The notes: generated by a model from the sequence alone, not told the origin. A stretch of DNA of 64,000 nt from Candidatus Cottocaccamicrobium excrementipullorum (GCA_018713255.1 DVFL01000012.1:62001-126000), one strand, 5' to 3'. Shown: positions 51,005-60,616, counted from the first letter of the stretch. Numbers and translations: made by a program.

Positions 51005-52180
51005 ATGAAAACAAGAATCAAGGAATATATCGGTGAGATTCTTCCGGAGCTTTTGAAGATTTCCGATGAGATTTTCGACCTGGCAGAATTAAGCTGCCAA
51101 GAATTTAAATCCTGCCGGATTCTGGAGGAGTACCTGGAAAAGAACGGATTTACGGTAGAGCAGGGAGTGGGCGGAATGGAAACCTCCTTCCGGGCAGTGT
51201 ACCAGCAGGGAGAAGGAGGCCCCTCCTTCGGTCTTTTGGCGGAGTATGACGCGCTGTCTATGGGGCATGGCTGCGGACATCATATGCAGGGGCCGGTAAT
51301 TCTGGGAGCGGCCATGTGCATTAAGAAGCTTTGCGGTGATCGTCCCTGCAAGATCGTGGTTTACGGCACCCCGGCGGAGGAAAGCCTTGGGGGAAAGATC
51401 ATCATGCAGGAAAACGGCTGTTTCCAGGACATTGACATTGCCCTGATGATGCACAGCGCGCCGGAAACCTGCGTGGATGTGAAAACCATGGCTCTGGAAA
51501 ATTTCCGGGTGACTTTCCACGGAGAGGAGGCCCATGCAGCCATTTCTCCGGAGAAAGGGAGAAGCGCCTTGGACGGCATTTTGATTTCCTTCCAGGGAAT
51601 CGAATTCCTGAGAGAGCATGTGCTGGAAGATACCCGGATGCATTATACCATTCTGGATGCGGGAGGACCGGCCAATGTGGTGCCTGGGCATGCGGTGGCT
51701 GAGTATACCCTTCGCTCCTACAATACGCATTACCTTTCTCAGGTGGTGGACCGGTTTATGGATATTATCAAAGGATCTGCCTTGATTACAGGAACCACTT
51801 ATACCATTGAGCGGGATCCTGCTTATAAAGCGAAGATTCCCTGCCTGCGGTTGAATGAGCTGATCATGGAAAATGCAAAAATCTTCCAGGCTCCTCAGAT
51901 TGCTCCGCCCAGAGAAAAAACGGGTTCTACGGACTTCGGCAATGTGATGTATGAGGTGCCGGGATCCTGTATCCGAGTGGCTTTCGTTCCCTCTGGGACG
52001 GCGGCTCATTCAGAAGCCTACGTCAAGGCTGGAAAATCTGAAGCAGCCCATGAGGCAGTGAGAGTGGGGGCAGAGATTCTGGCGGGAACCTGCCTGGATA
52101 TTCTGGAGAGTCCAGAGCTGATGGAAGAGATTAAAAAGGATTTTGCCCGGCGGAAGGAAGAGATGGGGAAAGAAATTTAA
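51005..52180 (+). CDS. M20-family amidohydrolase (AbgB/aminobenzoyl-glutamate hydrolase-like)
   Basis: Zinc metallohydrolase of the M20D family. Catalytic-domain motifs: GLLAEYDALSMGHGCGHHMQG near 77 (metal ligands), GTPAEESLGGKI near 122 (Glu base), MMHSAPE and the later PGSCIRVAF. The dimerisation domain includes HAAISPEKGRSALDG near 178. 391 aa. I chose the ATG at 51005 because AAAGGAG is 3-4 nt upstream; the frame opens with a TTG at 50981 that has no ribosome site. Likely co-operonic with the transporter. Cleaves an N-acyl amino acid, dipeptide or aminobenzoyl-glutamate-like substrate. Confidence 0.9.
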   Translation: MKTRIKEYIGEILPELLKISDEIFDLAELSCQEFKSCRILEEYLEKNGFTVEQGVGGMETSFRAVYQQGEGGPSFGLLAEYDALSMGHGCGHHMQGPVILGAAMCIKKLCGDRPCKIVVYGTPAEESLGGKIIMQENGCFQDIDIALMMHSAPETCVDVKTMALENFRVTFHGEEAHAAISPEKGRSALDGILISFQGIEFLREHVLEDTRMHYTILDAGGPANVVPGHAVAEYTLRSYNTHYLSQVVDRFMDIIKGSALITGTTYTIERDPAYKAKIPCLRLNELIMENAKIFQAPQIAPPREKTGSTDFGNVMYEVPGSCIRVAFVPSGTAAHSEAYVKAGKSEAAHEAVRVGAEILAGTCLDILESPELMEEIKKDFARRKEEMGKEI

Positions 52181-52194
52181 TCTTGTAATGGGAA

Positions 52195-52224
52195 AGAGCA
52201 CAAGTACAGGCTTGTGCTCTTTTT
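52195..52224 (+). terminator. Intrinsic terminator after the M20 gene
   Basis: AGAGCACAAG/CTTGTGCTCT perfect 10-bp stem with loop TACAGG and TTTT tail. Confidence 0.88.
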
Positions 52225-52275
52225 GTGGAGAAATATTCTTGATAGATACAGATAGGAAATATTTGGGTTTTGCGG

Positions 52276-52281
52276 TATAAT
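52276..52281 (+). promoter_or_regulatory. Candidate -10 for recQ
   Basis: Perfect TATAAT 77 nt before the recQ ATG; the -35 (TAGGAA near 52253) is poor. Confidence 0.4.
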
Positions 52282-52357
52282 GGTAGAAAAGTCCAGGGCG
52301 GCGCACCGTCCTGAACAGCTGCAGAAAGTTTTGGGTAAAGGGAAGGGGAAATTTAAC

Positions 52358-54235
52358 ATGGATAAGGTTCAAGTTCTGAAGCAGTATTTCGGCTATGATT
52401 CCTTCCGGCAGGGACAGGCAGAACTGATTGATCATATTCTTTCCGGCGGGGATGTGCTGGGGATCATGCCCACGGGCTCAGGAAAATCTCTGTGCTTTCA
52501 GGTTCCTGCGCTGCTGATGAAGGGGATTACTCTGGTGATTTCTCCCTTGATCTCTCTCATGAAGGACCAGGTCAGTGCCTTAAATCAGGCAGGAATCCAT
52601 GCTGCGTACTTAAACAGCTCTCTCACGGCGGCTCAGTATAATAAGGCCCTGGCTTTTGCCAGAGAGGGGAGATATCCCATTATTTATGTAGCGCCGGAGC
52701 GGCTGTTAACCGATGAGTTTCTGAACTTTGCCCTTCATACGGAGATTTCTATGGTGGCGGTGGACGAGGCTCACTGCGTGTCCCAGTGGGGGCAGGATTT
52801 CAGACCCAGCTATTTAAAAATCGCCCAGTTTATCCAGCGCCTTCCCAAGCGGCCTGTGGTCAGCGCCTTTACCGCTACCGCCACGAAAGAGGTGCGGGAG
52901 GATATTGTGGATATTTTGATGCTCAGACAGCCCATGGTGGTGACCACCGGGTATGACCGGCCTAATCTGTATCTGGAAGTTCAGTCTCCGAAGGACAAGT
53001 ACGGCGCCCTGAAAGATTACGTTAAGGCTCATGAAGGGCAGTGCGGCATCGTATACTGCCTTACCCGGAAACTGGTGGAGGAGGTCTGTCAGAAGCTGAT
53101 CCAGGATGGATATTCTGTGACCCGCTACCATGCGGGGCTGAGTGATCAGGAGAGACGGAAGAACCAGGATGATTTTATTTATGACCGGGCCATGATTATG
53201 GTGGCCACCAATGCCTTCGGCATGGGCATTGACAAGTCCAATGTGCGCTATGTGGTTCACTACAATATGCCTAAGAATCTGGAAAGCTATTTTCAGGAAA
53301 TCGGCCGGGCGGGCAGAGATGGAGAACCGGCAGATTGCCTGCTGTTATACGGCGGTCAGGACGTGGTGACTAACCAGTTTTTTATTGATCATAACCAGGA
53401 TAATGAGGCTTTGGATCCTTTAACCAGGCAGCTGGTGATGGAGCGGGACAGAGAACGGCTAAAGAAAATGACATTTTACTGTTTTACCCATGACTGCCTG
53501 CGGGATTACATTCTCCGGTATTTCGGGGAGTATGGAAGCAACTACTGCGGGAAATGCGCCAACTGCCTGAGTCAGTTTGAAGAGACGGATGTGACGGAAA
53601 TCGCCAAAGGGCTGATGGAATGTGTGGAAAGCAGCCGCCAGCGATATGGAGCTTCAGTGATTGTGGATACGGTTCACGGAGCCAATACAATAAAAATCCG
53701 AAATTACCGGATGGACCAGAATCCTTTTTATGGCTGCCTGTCAGAAACGCCGGTGTACAAGCTGCGCCAGGTGATGAATCATCTTCTCCTTCAGGAATAC
53801 CTGTGGGTGACCAATGATGAGTATGCCATTGTGAAGCTGACGAAAAAATCGGCGGAGGTGTTAAGCGAAGGCGGCAGGGTGATCATGAAGATGGCCAAGG
53901 AGATGCCAAGATCAGGAAAGGCCTCAGGGGAGAAGGGGAAAAAATCCAGAAAGATTCCAGGGACGGAAGCGTTCTCGCCCAAGGAGGAATCTTTATTTGA
54001 AGCCTTAAGAAATCTGCGGATGGAGATTGCCAGGGAAGAGAAGGTGCCGCCTTATATTGTATTTTCTGATAAAACCTTAACCCACATGTGTATCTTGAAG
54101 CCCAAAACCAGAGAAGAGATGCTCTCAGTATCCGGTGTAGGAGAATTTAAAGTGGAGAAGTATGGGGAGCGTTTTTTAGAAGCCATTAAAAAATTTGAGG
54201 AGGGAAAGGAGCATGATGAAACTGAGAAGGTATAG
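52358..54235 (+). CDS. recQ: ATP-dependent DNA helicase RecQ
   Basis: 3'-5' superfamily 2 helicase for recombination and fork repair. Walker [10 protein letters not shown] near 38, DEAH-box [17 protein letters not shown] near 130, motif [16 protein letters not shown] zinc-binding cysteines in [12 protein letters not shown]...YCGKCANC, winged-helix region and a C-terminal HRDC domain (about 540-620; [21 protein letters not shown]). 625 aa from ATG 52358 ([15 protein letters not shown]), with GGGGAAA upstream; the frame is open further upstream without a ribosome site. The GNAT gene overlaps its end by 23 nt. Confidence 0.96.
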   Translation: MDKVQVLKQYFGYDSFRQGQAELIDHILSGGDVLGIMPTGSGKSLCFQVPALLMKGITLVISPLISLMKDQVSALNQAGIHAAYLNSSLTAAQYNKALAFAREGRYPIIYVAPERLLTDEFLNFALHTEISMVAVDEAHCVSQWGQDFRPSYLKIAQFIQRLPKRPVVSAFTATATKEVREDIVDILMLRQPMVVTTGYDRPNLYLEVQSPKDKYGALKDYVKAHEGQCGIVYCLTRKLVEEVCQKLIQDGYSVTRYHAGLSDQERRKNQDDFIYDRAMIMVATNAFGMGIDKSNVRYVVHYNMPKNLESYFQEIGRAGRDGEPADCLLLYGGQDVVTNQFFIDHNQDNEALDPLTRQLVMERDRERLKKMTFYCFTHDCLRDYILRYFGEYGSNYCGKCANCLSQFEETDVTEIAKGLMECVESSRQRYGASVIVDTVHGANTIKIRNYRMDQNPFYGCLSETPVYKLRQVMNHLLLQEYLWVTNDEYAIVKLTKKSAEVLSEGGRVIMKMAKEMPRSGKASGEKGKKSRKIPGTEAFSPKEESLFEALRNLRMEIAREEKVPPYIVFSDKTLTHMCILKPKTREEMLSVSGVGEFKVEKYGERFLEAIKKFEEGKEHDETEKV

Positions 54236-54680
54236 GCCGGAAGACTGCGCCCAGATGGCCAGGCTGTTTTATGAGACGGTCCATACGGTAAATGCCGCCC
54301 ATTATACGAAGGAGCAGCTGGATGCCTGGGCGGGAGGCGATGTGGATCTTAAAGCCTGGGATCAGTCCTTTCAGGAACATTTTACGGTGGTGGCAGAGGA
54401 GGAAGGACAGATCATCGGTTTTGGAGATATGGACGAAGAAGGTTATCTGGACCGGCTGTATGTGCATAAACATTATCAAGGACAAGGGGCAGCCGCCGCT
54501 ATTTGTGATGCGCTGGAGGAGAAGAGAAAAGGGAAAAACTATACCACCCATGCCTCCATTACCGCCAGGCCCTTTTTTGAGAAAAGAGGGTACCGGGTGG
54601 TTAAAGAACAGCAGGTCCAGCGAAAAGGGGTCTGGCTGACGAATTATGTGATGGAGAAGGGGAAACTGTTGGATTCATAA
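54213..54680 (+). CDS. GNAT-family N-acetyltransferase
   Basis: Single GNAT domain, about 155 aa. The acetyl-CoA site is [21 protein letters not shown] (about 89-110), with QGQGAAAA replacing the usual RGxGxG/A loop slightly. [21 protein letters not shown] start and [19 protein letters not shown] end are typical. Acceptor unknown. ATG 54213 has GAGGAGG at 9 nt; it overlaps recQ by 23 nt, so it is translationally linked to recQ. Confidence 0.88.
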   Translation: MMKLRRYRPEDCAQMARLFYETVHTVNAAHYTKEQLDAWAGGDVDLKAWDQSFQEHFTVVAEEEGQIIGFGDMDEEGYLDRLYVHKHYQGQGAAAAICDALEEKRKGKNYTTHASITARPFFEKRGYRVVKEQQVQRKGVWLTNYVMEKGKLLDS

Positions 54681-54810
54681 CCATTCTTGTTTTTCTTGTC
54701 TTTCATTTGTTCTCCAGATGGAATTGTACAAGACAGAAGTTTTTTTGTTCCTACGTAATAGTCAACAACGTTTTCGTACATGTCGATATCTGTGCATGAT
54801 TTAGAGATGA

Positions 54811-54978
54811 AGCTTACTAAAACATGATTATTTTTTACAGTTCATTCCATTGCAATTCTTTCCTGTTAAGACAGATTATCTGCTGGGGCTGGATTATTAT
54901 TCCTGCTTATGTGCAACAGGATTGACTGTTGAGCAAATTGTGCATATTCAGCAAATTATTAGCGATATACTTTCCTGA
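54811..54978 (+). pseudogene. Low-GC fragment with a 55-codon open frame, possible gene remnant
   Basis: The 395-nt gap between the GNAT gene and the LysR gene is AT-richer than its surroundings. One frame is open from 54811 to a TGA at 54976-54978 and reads protein-like (FIPLQFFPVKTDYLLGLDYY and LTVEQIVHIQQIISDILS), but it has no start codon and no ribosome site. I cannot assign a family. It may be the tail of a decayed gene; chance is possible. Confidence 0.35.
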
Positions 54979-54983
54979 AAAAT

Positions 54984-55028
54984 GGGAGCGCCGCAAATCA
55001 TCATAACGGATGAATTTGCGGCGCTCCC
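54984..55028 (-). terminator. Terminator of the LysR gene
   Basis: Perfect 15-bp stem (54984-54998 with 55014-55028), partly extended inward; on the minus strand it is followed by ATTTTTC. A strong intrinsic terminator about 50 nt after the LysR stop codon. Confidence 0.85.
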
Positions 55029-55075
55029 GTTTGTTATGGCAAGGAATCCAATGCCTCTCTGTCAACTAACTCATT

Positions 55076-55996
55076 TTAGTTTTGGTCAGGCTGTTTGGTC
55101 CGGCTGCGGCACAGCCTGCGGATGTGTTTAAAGAAGGGATGGTCTGCCGCCTCAGGACAGTCGGCGGAGTAGAGGAGGTTCGCGGTGACGGTAACGGGCG
55201 GGTACAGGGGACGGGCGCACAGGTCAGGGAAGCGTTCAGGGATGCGCCGGGCGCTTTCTGTTGTAGTGAAGGTATAGCAGCCGGGGCCGGAGATCAGCAT
55301 GGGAAGCATAGATGCCTGGTCTGTGTAAGCATAGGGCGCGTGGAGCGTCAGACCGGCATCTCGGAAATTGTTTTTCAATGAGCCATAGGAGTTGTCGAAC
55401 TCTTCTTTTTCGCAGATCAGCCGGTAATCCACAATATCTTCCAACGTGATGTTCTCCTTGGCGGCAAGCTTGTCTTCCCAGTGAAAAAGAATGCACACAT
55501 TTTCAGCAAAGAGGGCCTGGCTGTTTATCCCGGCAGGCAGCAGAGCCCGGTTGCATCGAAGCAGGGCGAAGTTAAAGCGTCCGCTTCTTACGCCTTCTAA
55601 TAGATTTCCTTCACTGGTCATGGAGATATTGACGCAGCAGCCGGGATTTAAGGAGATGAAATCGGTGATCATAGCTGGAAACTCGGTATAAGCCGCCTGG
55701 GAAAACAGTCCTACAGAGATATTTTGCAGCGTGTCCGAACGAAAATGGGCCATAGCCTGCCGCATGTTCTCCCATCCGCGCATGATGCCAAGGGCGTGGT
55801 CGTACAGAACTTCTCCGGCCTGGGTGAGCTTTACCCCCCGGCCCGTGCGGGCGAAAAGTTTTACGCCAAGTTCGCTCTCCAGGGCGGAAATTTTTTGAGA
55901 GAGGGCTGACTGTGTGATATAAAACCCGGCGGCTGTCCGGGTGAAGCTGCCCTGTTTTGCCAGGGCCATGAAATATTCAATGTCCCGTATGTCCAT
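55076..55996 (-). CDS. LysR-family transcriptional regulator
   Basis: N-terminal winged HTH (residues 1-60; MALAKQGSFTRTAAGFYITQSALSQKISALE) and an effector-binding domain (about 90-290). 306 aa, normal. Perfect GAAGGAGG ribosome site. Divergent from the 56-63 kb operon, sharing an intergenic region with a LysR-type box, so it is almost surely the operon's regulator; LysR proteins usually need a pathway metabolite as co-inducer. The inducer is not identifiable here. Confidence 0.94.
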   Translation of the reverse strand: MDIRDIEYFMALAKQGSFTRTAAGFYITQSALSQKISALESELGVKLFARTGRGVKLTQAGEVLYDHALGIMRGWENMRQAMAHFRSDTLQNISVGLFSQAAYTEFPAMITDFISLNPGCCVNISMTSEGNLLEGVRSGRFNFALLRCNRALLPAGINSQALFAENVCILFHWEDKLAAKENITLEDIVDYRLICEKEEFDNSYGSLKNNFRDAGLTLHAPYAYTDQASMLPMLISGPGCYTFTTTESARRIPERFPDLCARPLYPPVTVTANLLYSADCPEAADHPFFKHIRRLCRSRTKQPDQN

Positions 55997-56013
55997 GTGA
56001 CCTCCTTCAGAGA

Positions 56014-56079
56014 TATTAGTTTAACTTATAGAGGTATTATAAAGCCGGAATTCATCAAAAGCAAGGAAAATGCTATAAT
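56014..56079. promoter_or_regulatory. Divergent overlapping promoters with LysR box
   Basis: Minus strand: TTGCTT (56064-56059), 17-nt spacer, TATAAT (56041-56036) for lysR. Plus strand: TTCATC (56051-56056), 17-nt spacer, TATAAT (56074-56079) for the operon. The two -35 regions interleave. TATTAG-N5-CTTATA (56014-56030) fits a T-N11-A LysR site just downstream of the lysR -10, where binding would autorepress lysR and could activate the operon. Confidence 0.65.
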
Positions 56080-56162
56080 ATATTCATGTGAAGCCGGTTT
56101 AAATCGCTAAAGTGCAATTAGTATATGTTATGGCACATGGCGGCCGGAGAAAGGAGATGAAT

Positions 56163-57350
56163 ATGCTGGAAACAGAGATCGGGCAGTTTCGCAGGCATGT
56201 GCCGGCTGCGGCAAACTGCGCGTATTTTGAAACGGCGTCCACCGGTCTTGTGCCGGACTTTGTCTATGAAGCGGTGAGAGCGTATCAGGATGACCGCTAT
56301 TTTAAGGGCGGCGATTCGCTGTGGCGGTACGGCCAGGAGAACGTGGCCACACCAGAAATGCTGCGGCGCTCGGCGGCTTCTCTGGGACGGATGTTAGGAA
56401 CAGGCGGAGAGAACATATTTTTTGGCTTGGATACCTCTCAAGTATACAGTGTGTTCAGTGCAGGCCTTAAGCTGGAATCTGGAGATAATGTGATCCTGCC
56501 GGAAGGAGGCTGGATGGCTAATCGCTTCGCCTGGCAGGTTCGGGAATCGGAGGGGATTGAGCTGAAGTATGTCAGGTCCCGCAGAGGAGGCATTCAGCCT
56601 GAGGACGTGGCTGCTGCATGTGACGGCCGTACCAGGGCTGTGTGCCTGACGCTGGTGGAATCGGCTACGGGATTTATGCTGGATGCCGCTGCCATCGGTC
56701 AGATATGTGGAGAGAGGGGCTTGTGGTTTGCTGTGGATGCAACCCAGGCGGGAGGCGTGATGCCCATTGATGTGGAATCTATGGGCATAGATTTTCTTGC
56801 TGCCAACGACTATAAGTGGATGATGAACTTCTGTGGAACCGGCTACGGCTATGTCTCTCCGCGTCTGCGGGGGCGGCTTGTGCAGAAAGCGGCTGGATGG
56901 ATGAGTGATACAGACAGGGCTGACACCGCCAAGGAAAGACTTACCTTGCGGGAGGATGCAGGGCGCTATGAATTTGGTTATCCCAATGCTCCAGGGGTGT
57001 ATGGACTGGGGCTGGCGGCGGAGCAGTATATGGCTCTTGGAGGCGGGAAGATCCGGGCGTATATTTTTGGCCTCATCGACCGGCTGCTGACTGGAATCCA
57101 GGGTATTCCCGGCGTCACATGTGCAAGCAGTCTTGAGGAGAAAAACCGATCCGCCATTATTCTGCTGAGGATTGCTCCGGAATTAGGCTTGAGCGTTCAG
57201 AATTTGGCTGAGGCAGGCATCTGCGCTCCTTTTTCCCAGAGCGCCGACGGAGCCCAATGGATGCGCCTGAGCGTACATTATTATAACAACACTGAGGACA
57301 TAGACAAATTGATTGACGTGTTTAGAAGAGGAGGAAATACAAATGGATGA
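56163..57350 (+). CDS. Aminotransferase class V-fold PLP enzyme
   Basis: Fold-type I PLP enzyme of the cysteine desulfurase/isopenicillin epimerase-like class V group. The Schiff-base Lys is in AANDYKWMMNF near residue 218, the PLP-binding Asp in FAVDATQAGGVMP near 190, and FFGLDTSQVYSVFSAGLKL near 80 is the phosphate-binding region. 395 aa. I chose ATG 56163 (MLETEIGQFRR), 6 nt after AAGGAG; ATG 56157 would have no spacing. First gene of the LysR-controlled operon, overlapping the RidA-like gene by 8 nt. Reaction not identifiable: racemase, desulfurase, lyase or aminotransferase. Confidence 0.88.
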   Translation: MLETEIGQFRRHVPAAANCAYFETASTGLVPDFVYEAVRAYQDDRYFKGGDSLWRYGQENVATPEMLRRSAASLGRMLGTGGENIFFGLDTSQVYSVFSAGLKLESGDNVILPEGGWMANRFAWQVRESEGIELKYVRSRRGGIQPEDVAAACDGRTRAVCLTLVESATGFMLDAAAIGQICGERGLWFAVDATQAGGVMPIDVESMGIDFLAANDYKWMMNFCGTGYGYVSPRLRGRLVQKAAGWMSDTDRADTAKERLTLREDAGRYEFGYPNAPGVYGLGLAAEQYMALGGGKIRAYIFGLIDRLLTGIQGIPGVTCASSLEEKNRSAIILLRIAPELGLSVQNLAEAGICAPFSQSADGAQWMRLSVHYYNNTEDIDKLIDVFRRGGNTNG

Positions 57351-57810
57351 TGTTGAAAAGAAACTGCAGGAACTTGGAATAGAGCTGGTAAGTGCTCCTG
57401 ATCCTATGGCCAATTACGTGAGTGTGCAGAAGGCGGGAGGACTTTGGTTTTTCTCTGGAGCTGGGCCTTTTGTGAACGGAAAACCCAGCATGTTCGGCCG
57501 TCTAGGAGAGAATTTAACAACCCAGCAGGGCTATGAGGCTGCGCGCCTGGCGGGAATCAACCTTCTGGCCATTCTTAAGCGGGAACTGGGAGGCGACTGG
57601 TCTAGACTTAAACAGATTGTCAAGGTTCAGGGCTTTGTAAACAGTACTAACGATTTCATGGAGCAGCCCCAGGTGATCAACGGCGTTTCCGATCTTTTCG
57701 GTCAGGTTCTGGGTGAGCGCGGACGCCATGCCCGCACTGCCGTTGCCGTAAATACTCTGCCTTTCGGGATTCCCGTAGAGGTTGAGATGATTGCAGCGGT
57801 GGAAGAATAA
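57343..57810 (+). CDS. RidA-family protein
   Basis: YjgF/YER057c/UK114 (RidA) family, trimeric protein that hydrolyses reactive enamine/imine intermediates released by PLP enzymes. The active-site Arg is in RHARTAVAVNTLPFGIPVEVEM (RTAV-type signature near residue 130), with the acidic residue in PVEVEM. 155 aa, longer than the 125-130 of classical RidA by an N-terminal extension. ATG 57343 overlaps the PLP-enzyme gene by 8 nt (the stop of that gene is inside the start region), a strong sign of coupled function. GAGGAGG ribosome site. Confidence 0.92.
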   Translation: MDDVEKKLQELGIELVSAPDPMANYVSVQKAGGLWFFSGAGPFVNGKPSMFGRLGENLTTQQGYEAARLAGINLLAILKRELGGDWSRLKQIVKVQGFVNSTNDFMEQPQVINGVSDLFGQVLGERGRHARTAVAVNTLPFGIPVEVEMIAAVEE

Positions 57811-57837
57811 GGCCGCAAGGCAGGAAGAGGAGATCAA

Positions 57838-59229
57838 ATGGGCACCAACACAAACGTAAATGACAGACTGCCTTTTAAGGTAAAACTTTGCTACTCCGCA
57901 GGCGGATTTGGAAAATCTCTGCCAACGGTGATGCTGATGGCGTATTCACTTTATTTTTACAACAACCTTTGCGGCATTGATCCGCTTATTGTGTCAGCCG
58001 TAGTATTTTTCGCACGAATCTGGGATTTTGCCAATGACCCGCTGATGGCCATACTTGTGGATCGTACCCGTTCCAGGATCGGCCGCTGCCGTGTCTGGCT
58101 GAAGTATTTTTCTTTGCCGGCCGGAATCGCTTTTGCTCTGTGTTTTATCATGCCGGATTTCGGAACTTCCGGCAAGATTATCTGGTTCATCCTGTTTTAT
58201 GTTCTGCAGGATATGGTAGGCACCGCTACTCTGGTTCCCATCAATACAATGCTGGGCCGCATTACCCAGAATGACGCGGAGCGGGCGGGAATCAACGGCA
58301 TGAACGGTATATTTGGACTGCTGGCCAATCTGGTTGGGGGTTCCTTCACGGTGCCTTTGGTTCAGCTTTGCGGCGGCGGAAACGAGCTGCGGGGCTTTGC
58401 TTTTGTGGGCGTGATTTACGGCGCTTTTTTCGTTCTTTCGAATCTTATTGTTTACTGGGGCACCCGTGGATACGATCCGGCGGATGAACTGAAAGAGGAA
58501 AAAGGCGGGGATGAAGGAAAACGAGAACATACCTCAGCTGGGGAATCGATTAAAGCCTTGGTTACCAACGTGCCCTGGCTTATGTGCGTGGGAATGTATT
58601 TTGTCGTGATGGTTACAGTGGGCATTTATACGGCCTCTGGATTGTATTACTTCCAGTATAATCTTGAAAACACAGCTCTTTATTCTATCGTAAACGCCCT
58701 GACGATTTTTTGCAGTCTGGCTGCTTATGCATTCCTGAAGCCGGCAGTTAAACGCTTTGGATGCGCCAAAATCGGCATAGGCGGGGCGATGATTATGTTC
58801 ATTGGATTTTTTGCAAGATTCTTGCTCCACGATGCCAACACCGTTATTGTGATAGCGGGCAGTATCTTTGGAAACATTGGTCAGGCAATGACCACCTCCT
58901 TAATTATGCTTATGGTACTTAACGCGGGCGTCTATGGCCAGTGGAAGACTGGAGTGGCTCATGAGGCTGTGCTGATGAGCGGCTATTCCGTGTCCTATAA
59001 AATCGGATCTACGATTGCCACGCCCATTGCCGGACTGCTGATGGGTATGGTACCATGGGTAGAGGGGGCAGCTAGTCAGGAGCAGAGCGTATTGAATCTT
59101 TTCTTTTATGAAAATACCATTCTGCCTGCTGCAGGCGCCCTTTTTGCCGCATTCTTTGCCTTTTTGTACCTGCGCTACGAAAAGCGTTTCCCTGAAATGC
59201 GCCGGGAGATTGAAGCCCGCCGCAGATAA
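57838..59229 (+). CDS. GPH/MFS-family sugar or glycoside:cation symporter-like transporter
   Basis: Glycoside-pentoside-hexuronide:cation symporter (GPH) type MFS protein, 12 hydrophobic segments. Characteristic cytoplasmic loop DFANDPLMAILVDRTRSRIGRCRVW near 63 and a second loop with the DP-rich YDPADELKEEKGG region near 213. 463 aa. Follows the RidA-like gene by 27 nt. Imports a small organic substrate, probably cotransported with a cation; being encoded with hydrolases and a PLP enzyme, the ligand may be an amide- or peptide-like compound and not a sugar. Confidence 0.9.
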   Translation: MGTNTNVNDRLPFKVKLCYSAGGFGKSLPTVMLMAYSLYFYNNLCGIDPLIVSAVVFFARIWDFANDPLMAILVDRTRSRIGRCRVWLKYFSLPAGIAFALCFIMPDFGTSGKIIWFILFYVLQDMVGTATLVPINTMLGRITQNDAERAGINGMNGIFGLLANLVGGSFTVPLVQLCGGGNELRGFAFVGVIYGAFFVLSNLIVYWGTRGYDPADELKEEKGGDEGKREHTSAGESIKALVTNVPWLMCVGMYFVVMVTVGIYTASGLYYFQYNLENTALYSIVNALTIFCSLAAYAFLKPAVKRFGCAKIGIGGAMIMFIGFFARFLLHDANTVIVIAGSIFGNIGQAMTTSLIMLMVLNAGVYGQWKTGVAHEAVLMSGYSVSYKIGSTIATPIAGLLMGMVPWVEGAASQEQSVLNLFFYENTILPAAGALFAAFFAFLYLRYEKRFPEMRREIEARRR

Positions 59230-59245
59230 GGCAGGCAACCCCGCG

Positions 59246-59333
59246 TGCGCCGGAAGCCGATCCATCGGCTGTCCCACAAAAGTCTGGCGGCGCAGTTGGA
59301 ATCTTTGAATACATGCCGTCTGTTCGAAGACGG
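59246..59333 (+). other. Structured intercistronic region
   Basis: TGCGCCG (59246-59252) pairs with CGGCGCA (59288-59294) around GCCGAT/ATCGGC (59256-59269), and CCGTCT/AGACGG (59316-59333) follows. No T-run. It may separate mRNA stability of the first half of the operon from the second. Confidence 0.4.
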
Positions 59334-59358
59334 ACTTTCACAGTAAGGAGATATTGAT

Positions 59359-60528
59359 ATGATACTGAATAACTGCCGTCTGATTCCAGAGCTTTCGGGA
59401 GGTGTTGAGACTTTCTGCGGAAGTGTGGAAATCCAGGACGGAAAAATTCTTTCTGTCAGCGCAAAAGCCGGAGACGCAGCCGGCTTCGACTGCGGAGGCG
59501 GAACGCTGATTCCCGGTCTCATTGATGCCCACACCCATGTTACCATCCTAGGCGGCGTGGGAGAGGGGAAGGAACAGGATCCGCAGGCTGTACTTGTGGA
59601 AGCCCTTGCCTGCGCCAGCCGGTTCCTTGATTATGGGTTTACCACCATACGGGACTGCGGAAGCATCCATCGGGCAGGACACTACGTCAGGGAGGCGGTA
59701 AAGCGAGGGATTATTTCTGGTCCGCGGATAATTTCTGCTGGACGCCAGATCAGTACCAGCGCTGACACGCCTAAAAGCTGCATATCCCGGGCCAGCATAA
59801 ATTTTGCTGACGGTGAGGCGGATACCCGCCGGGCGGTGCGGGAAGAGTGCGTAAATCTGGCTGACTTTATCAAGATCTATGCATCTGGTTCAGCCTATCT
59901 GCCCACAGGCGTGCCAAAGCATCCCATTATGGATTATGACGAGATCTGCGGGGCGGTAAATGCCGCTCGTTCCTGCGGCGTCTATGTCGCCGCTCACTGC
60001 CATGCTGACAGCGCTATCCGAAGTTGTATCCGCGCCGGGGTAAAGACCATCGAGCACGCCACATATTTAGGAAGTGAGACGCTGAAGCTTCTGATGGATA
60101 CACCAGACTGTGCCCTTGTACCAACCTTCTCCGCAATGTACGTCAGCCAGACTGACCCGGAGTTGAAGGCTTTCTGGGAGGCACGCCTGGCGCCGATGCT
60201 TGAGAGCTGCAGGGCGAATATCCGGGCGGCCTATGAGGCTGGAGCGTTGATGGGATTCGGCACAGACAGCAATGCCCTTATGACCCAGTACAAACTGGGG
60301 ATTGAGTTTAAAATGCGCCGTGAGCTGGTGGGAATGTCTCCCATAGACATCCTTATGCAGGCAACGGTGATTAACGCCGCTATTCTTGGCTTGTCAGAAC
60401 GTATCGGACAGATTAAGCCAGGCCTTGAGGCTGATTTTGTGCTGCTGGAAAGAGATCCCAGGGAGGACTTTTCTGTTCTGTACTCCGCTCCGCAGCACGT
60501 ATGGAAAAGCGGAAAGATGATTAAATGA
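59359..60528 (+). CDS. Metal-dependent amidohydrolase (imidazolonepropionase/prolidase-like)
   Basis: Amidohydrolase superfamily, subtype I binuclear metal site: HTHV near 57, carboxylated-Lys candidate in FIKIYASGS near 173, HCHADS near 212 (metal His), EHATYLGS near 232, and Asp in GFGTDSNAL near 297. Characterised relatives hydrolyse Xaa-Pro dipeptides, N-acyl amino acids or cyclic amides. 389 aa. AAGGAGAT ribosome site. 129 nt after the transporter gene, with a structured gap. Predicted to open an amide bond in the imported substrate. Confidence 0.9.
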   Translation: MILNNCRLIPELSGGVETFCGSVEIQDGKILSVSAKAGDAAGFDCGGGTLIPGLIDAHTHVTILGGVGEGKEQDPQAVLVEALACASRFLDYGFTTIRDCGSIHRAGHYVREAVKRGIISGPRIISAGRQISTSADTPKSCISRASINFADGEADTRRAVREECVNLADFIKIYASGSAYLPTGVPKHPIMDYDEICGAVNAARSCGVYVAAHCHADSAIRSCIRAGVKTIEHATYLGSETLKLLMDTPDCALVPTFSAMYVSQTDPELKAFWEARLAPMLESCRANIRAAYEAGALMGFGTDSNALMTQYKLGIEFKMRRELVGMSPIDILMQATVINAAILGLSERIGQIKPGLEADFVLLERDPREDFSVLYSAPQHVWKSGKMIK

Positions 60529-60616
60529 TGCAGAGAGCAAGAAAGTTTGGAATCTGCGATACCGGGCTGCTCTGCCGGGAGCGTTCCTTTGGTATCTTCG
60601 AGAGAAAGGACAGATT

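Noticed and set aside
51089-52009. Open frame opposite the M20 amidohydrolase
   Set aside because: Rich in His and Arg with no recognisable motif; shadow of the real gene.
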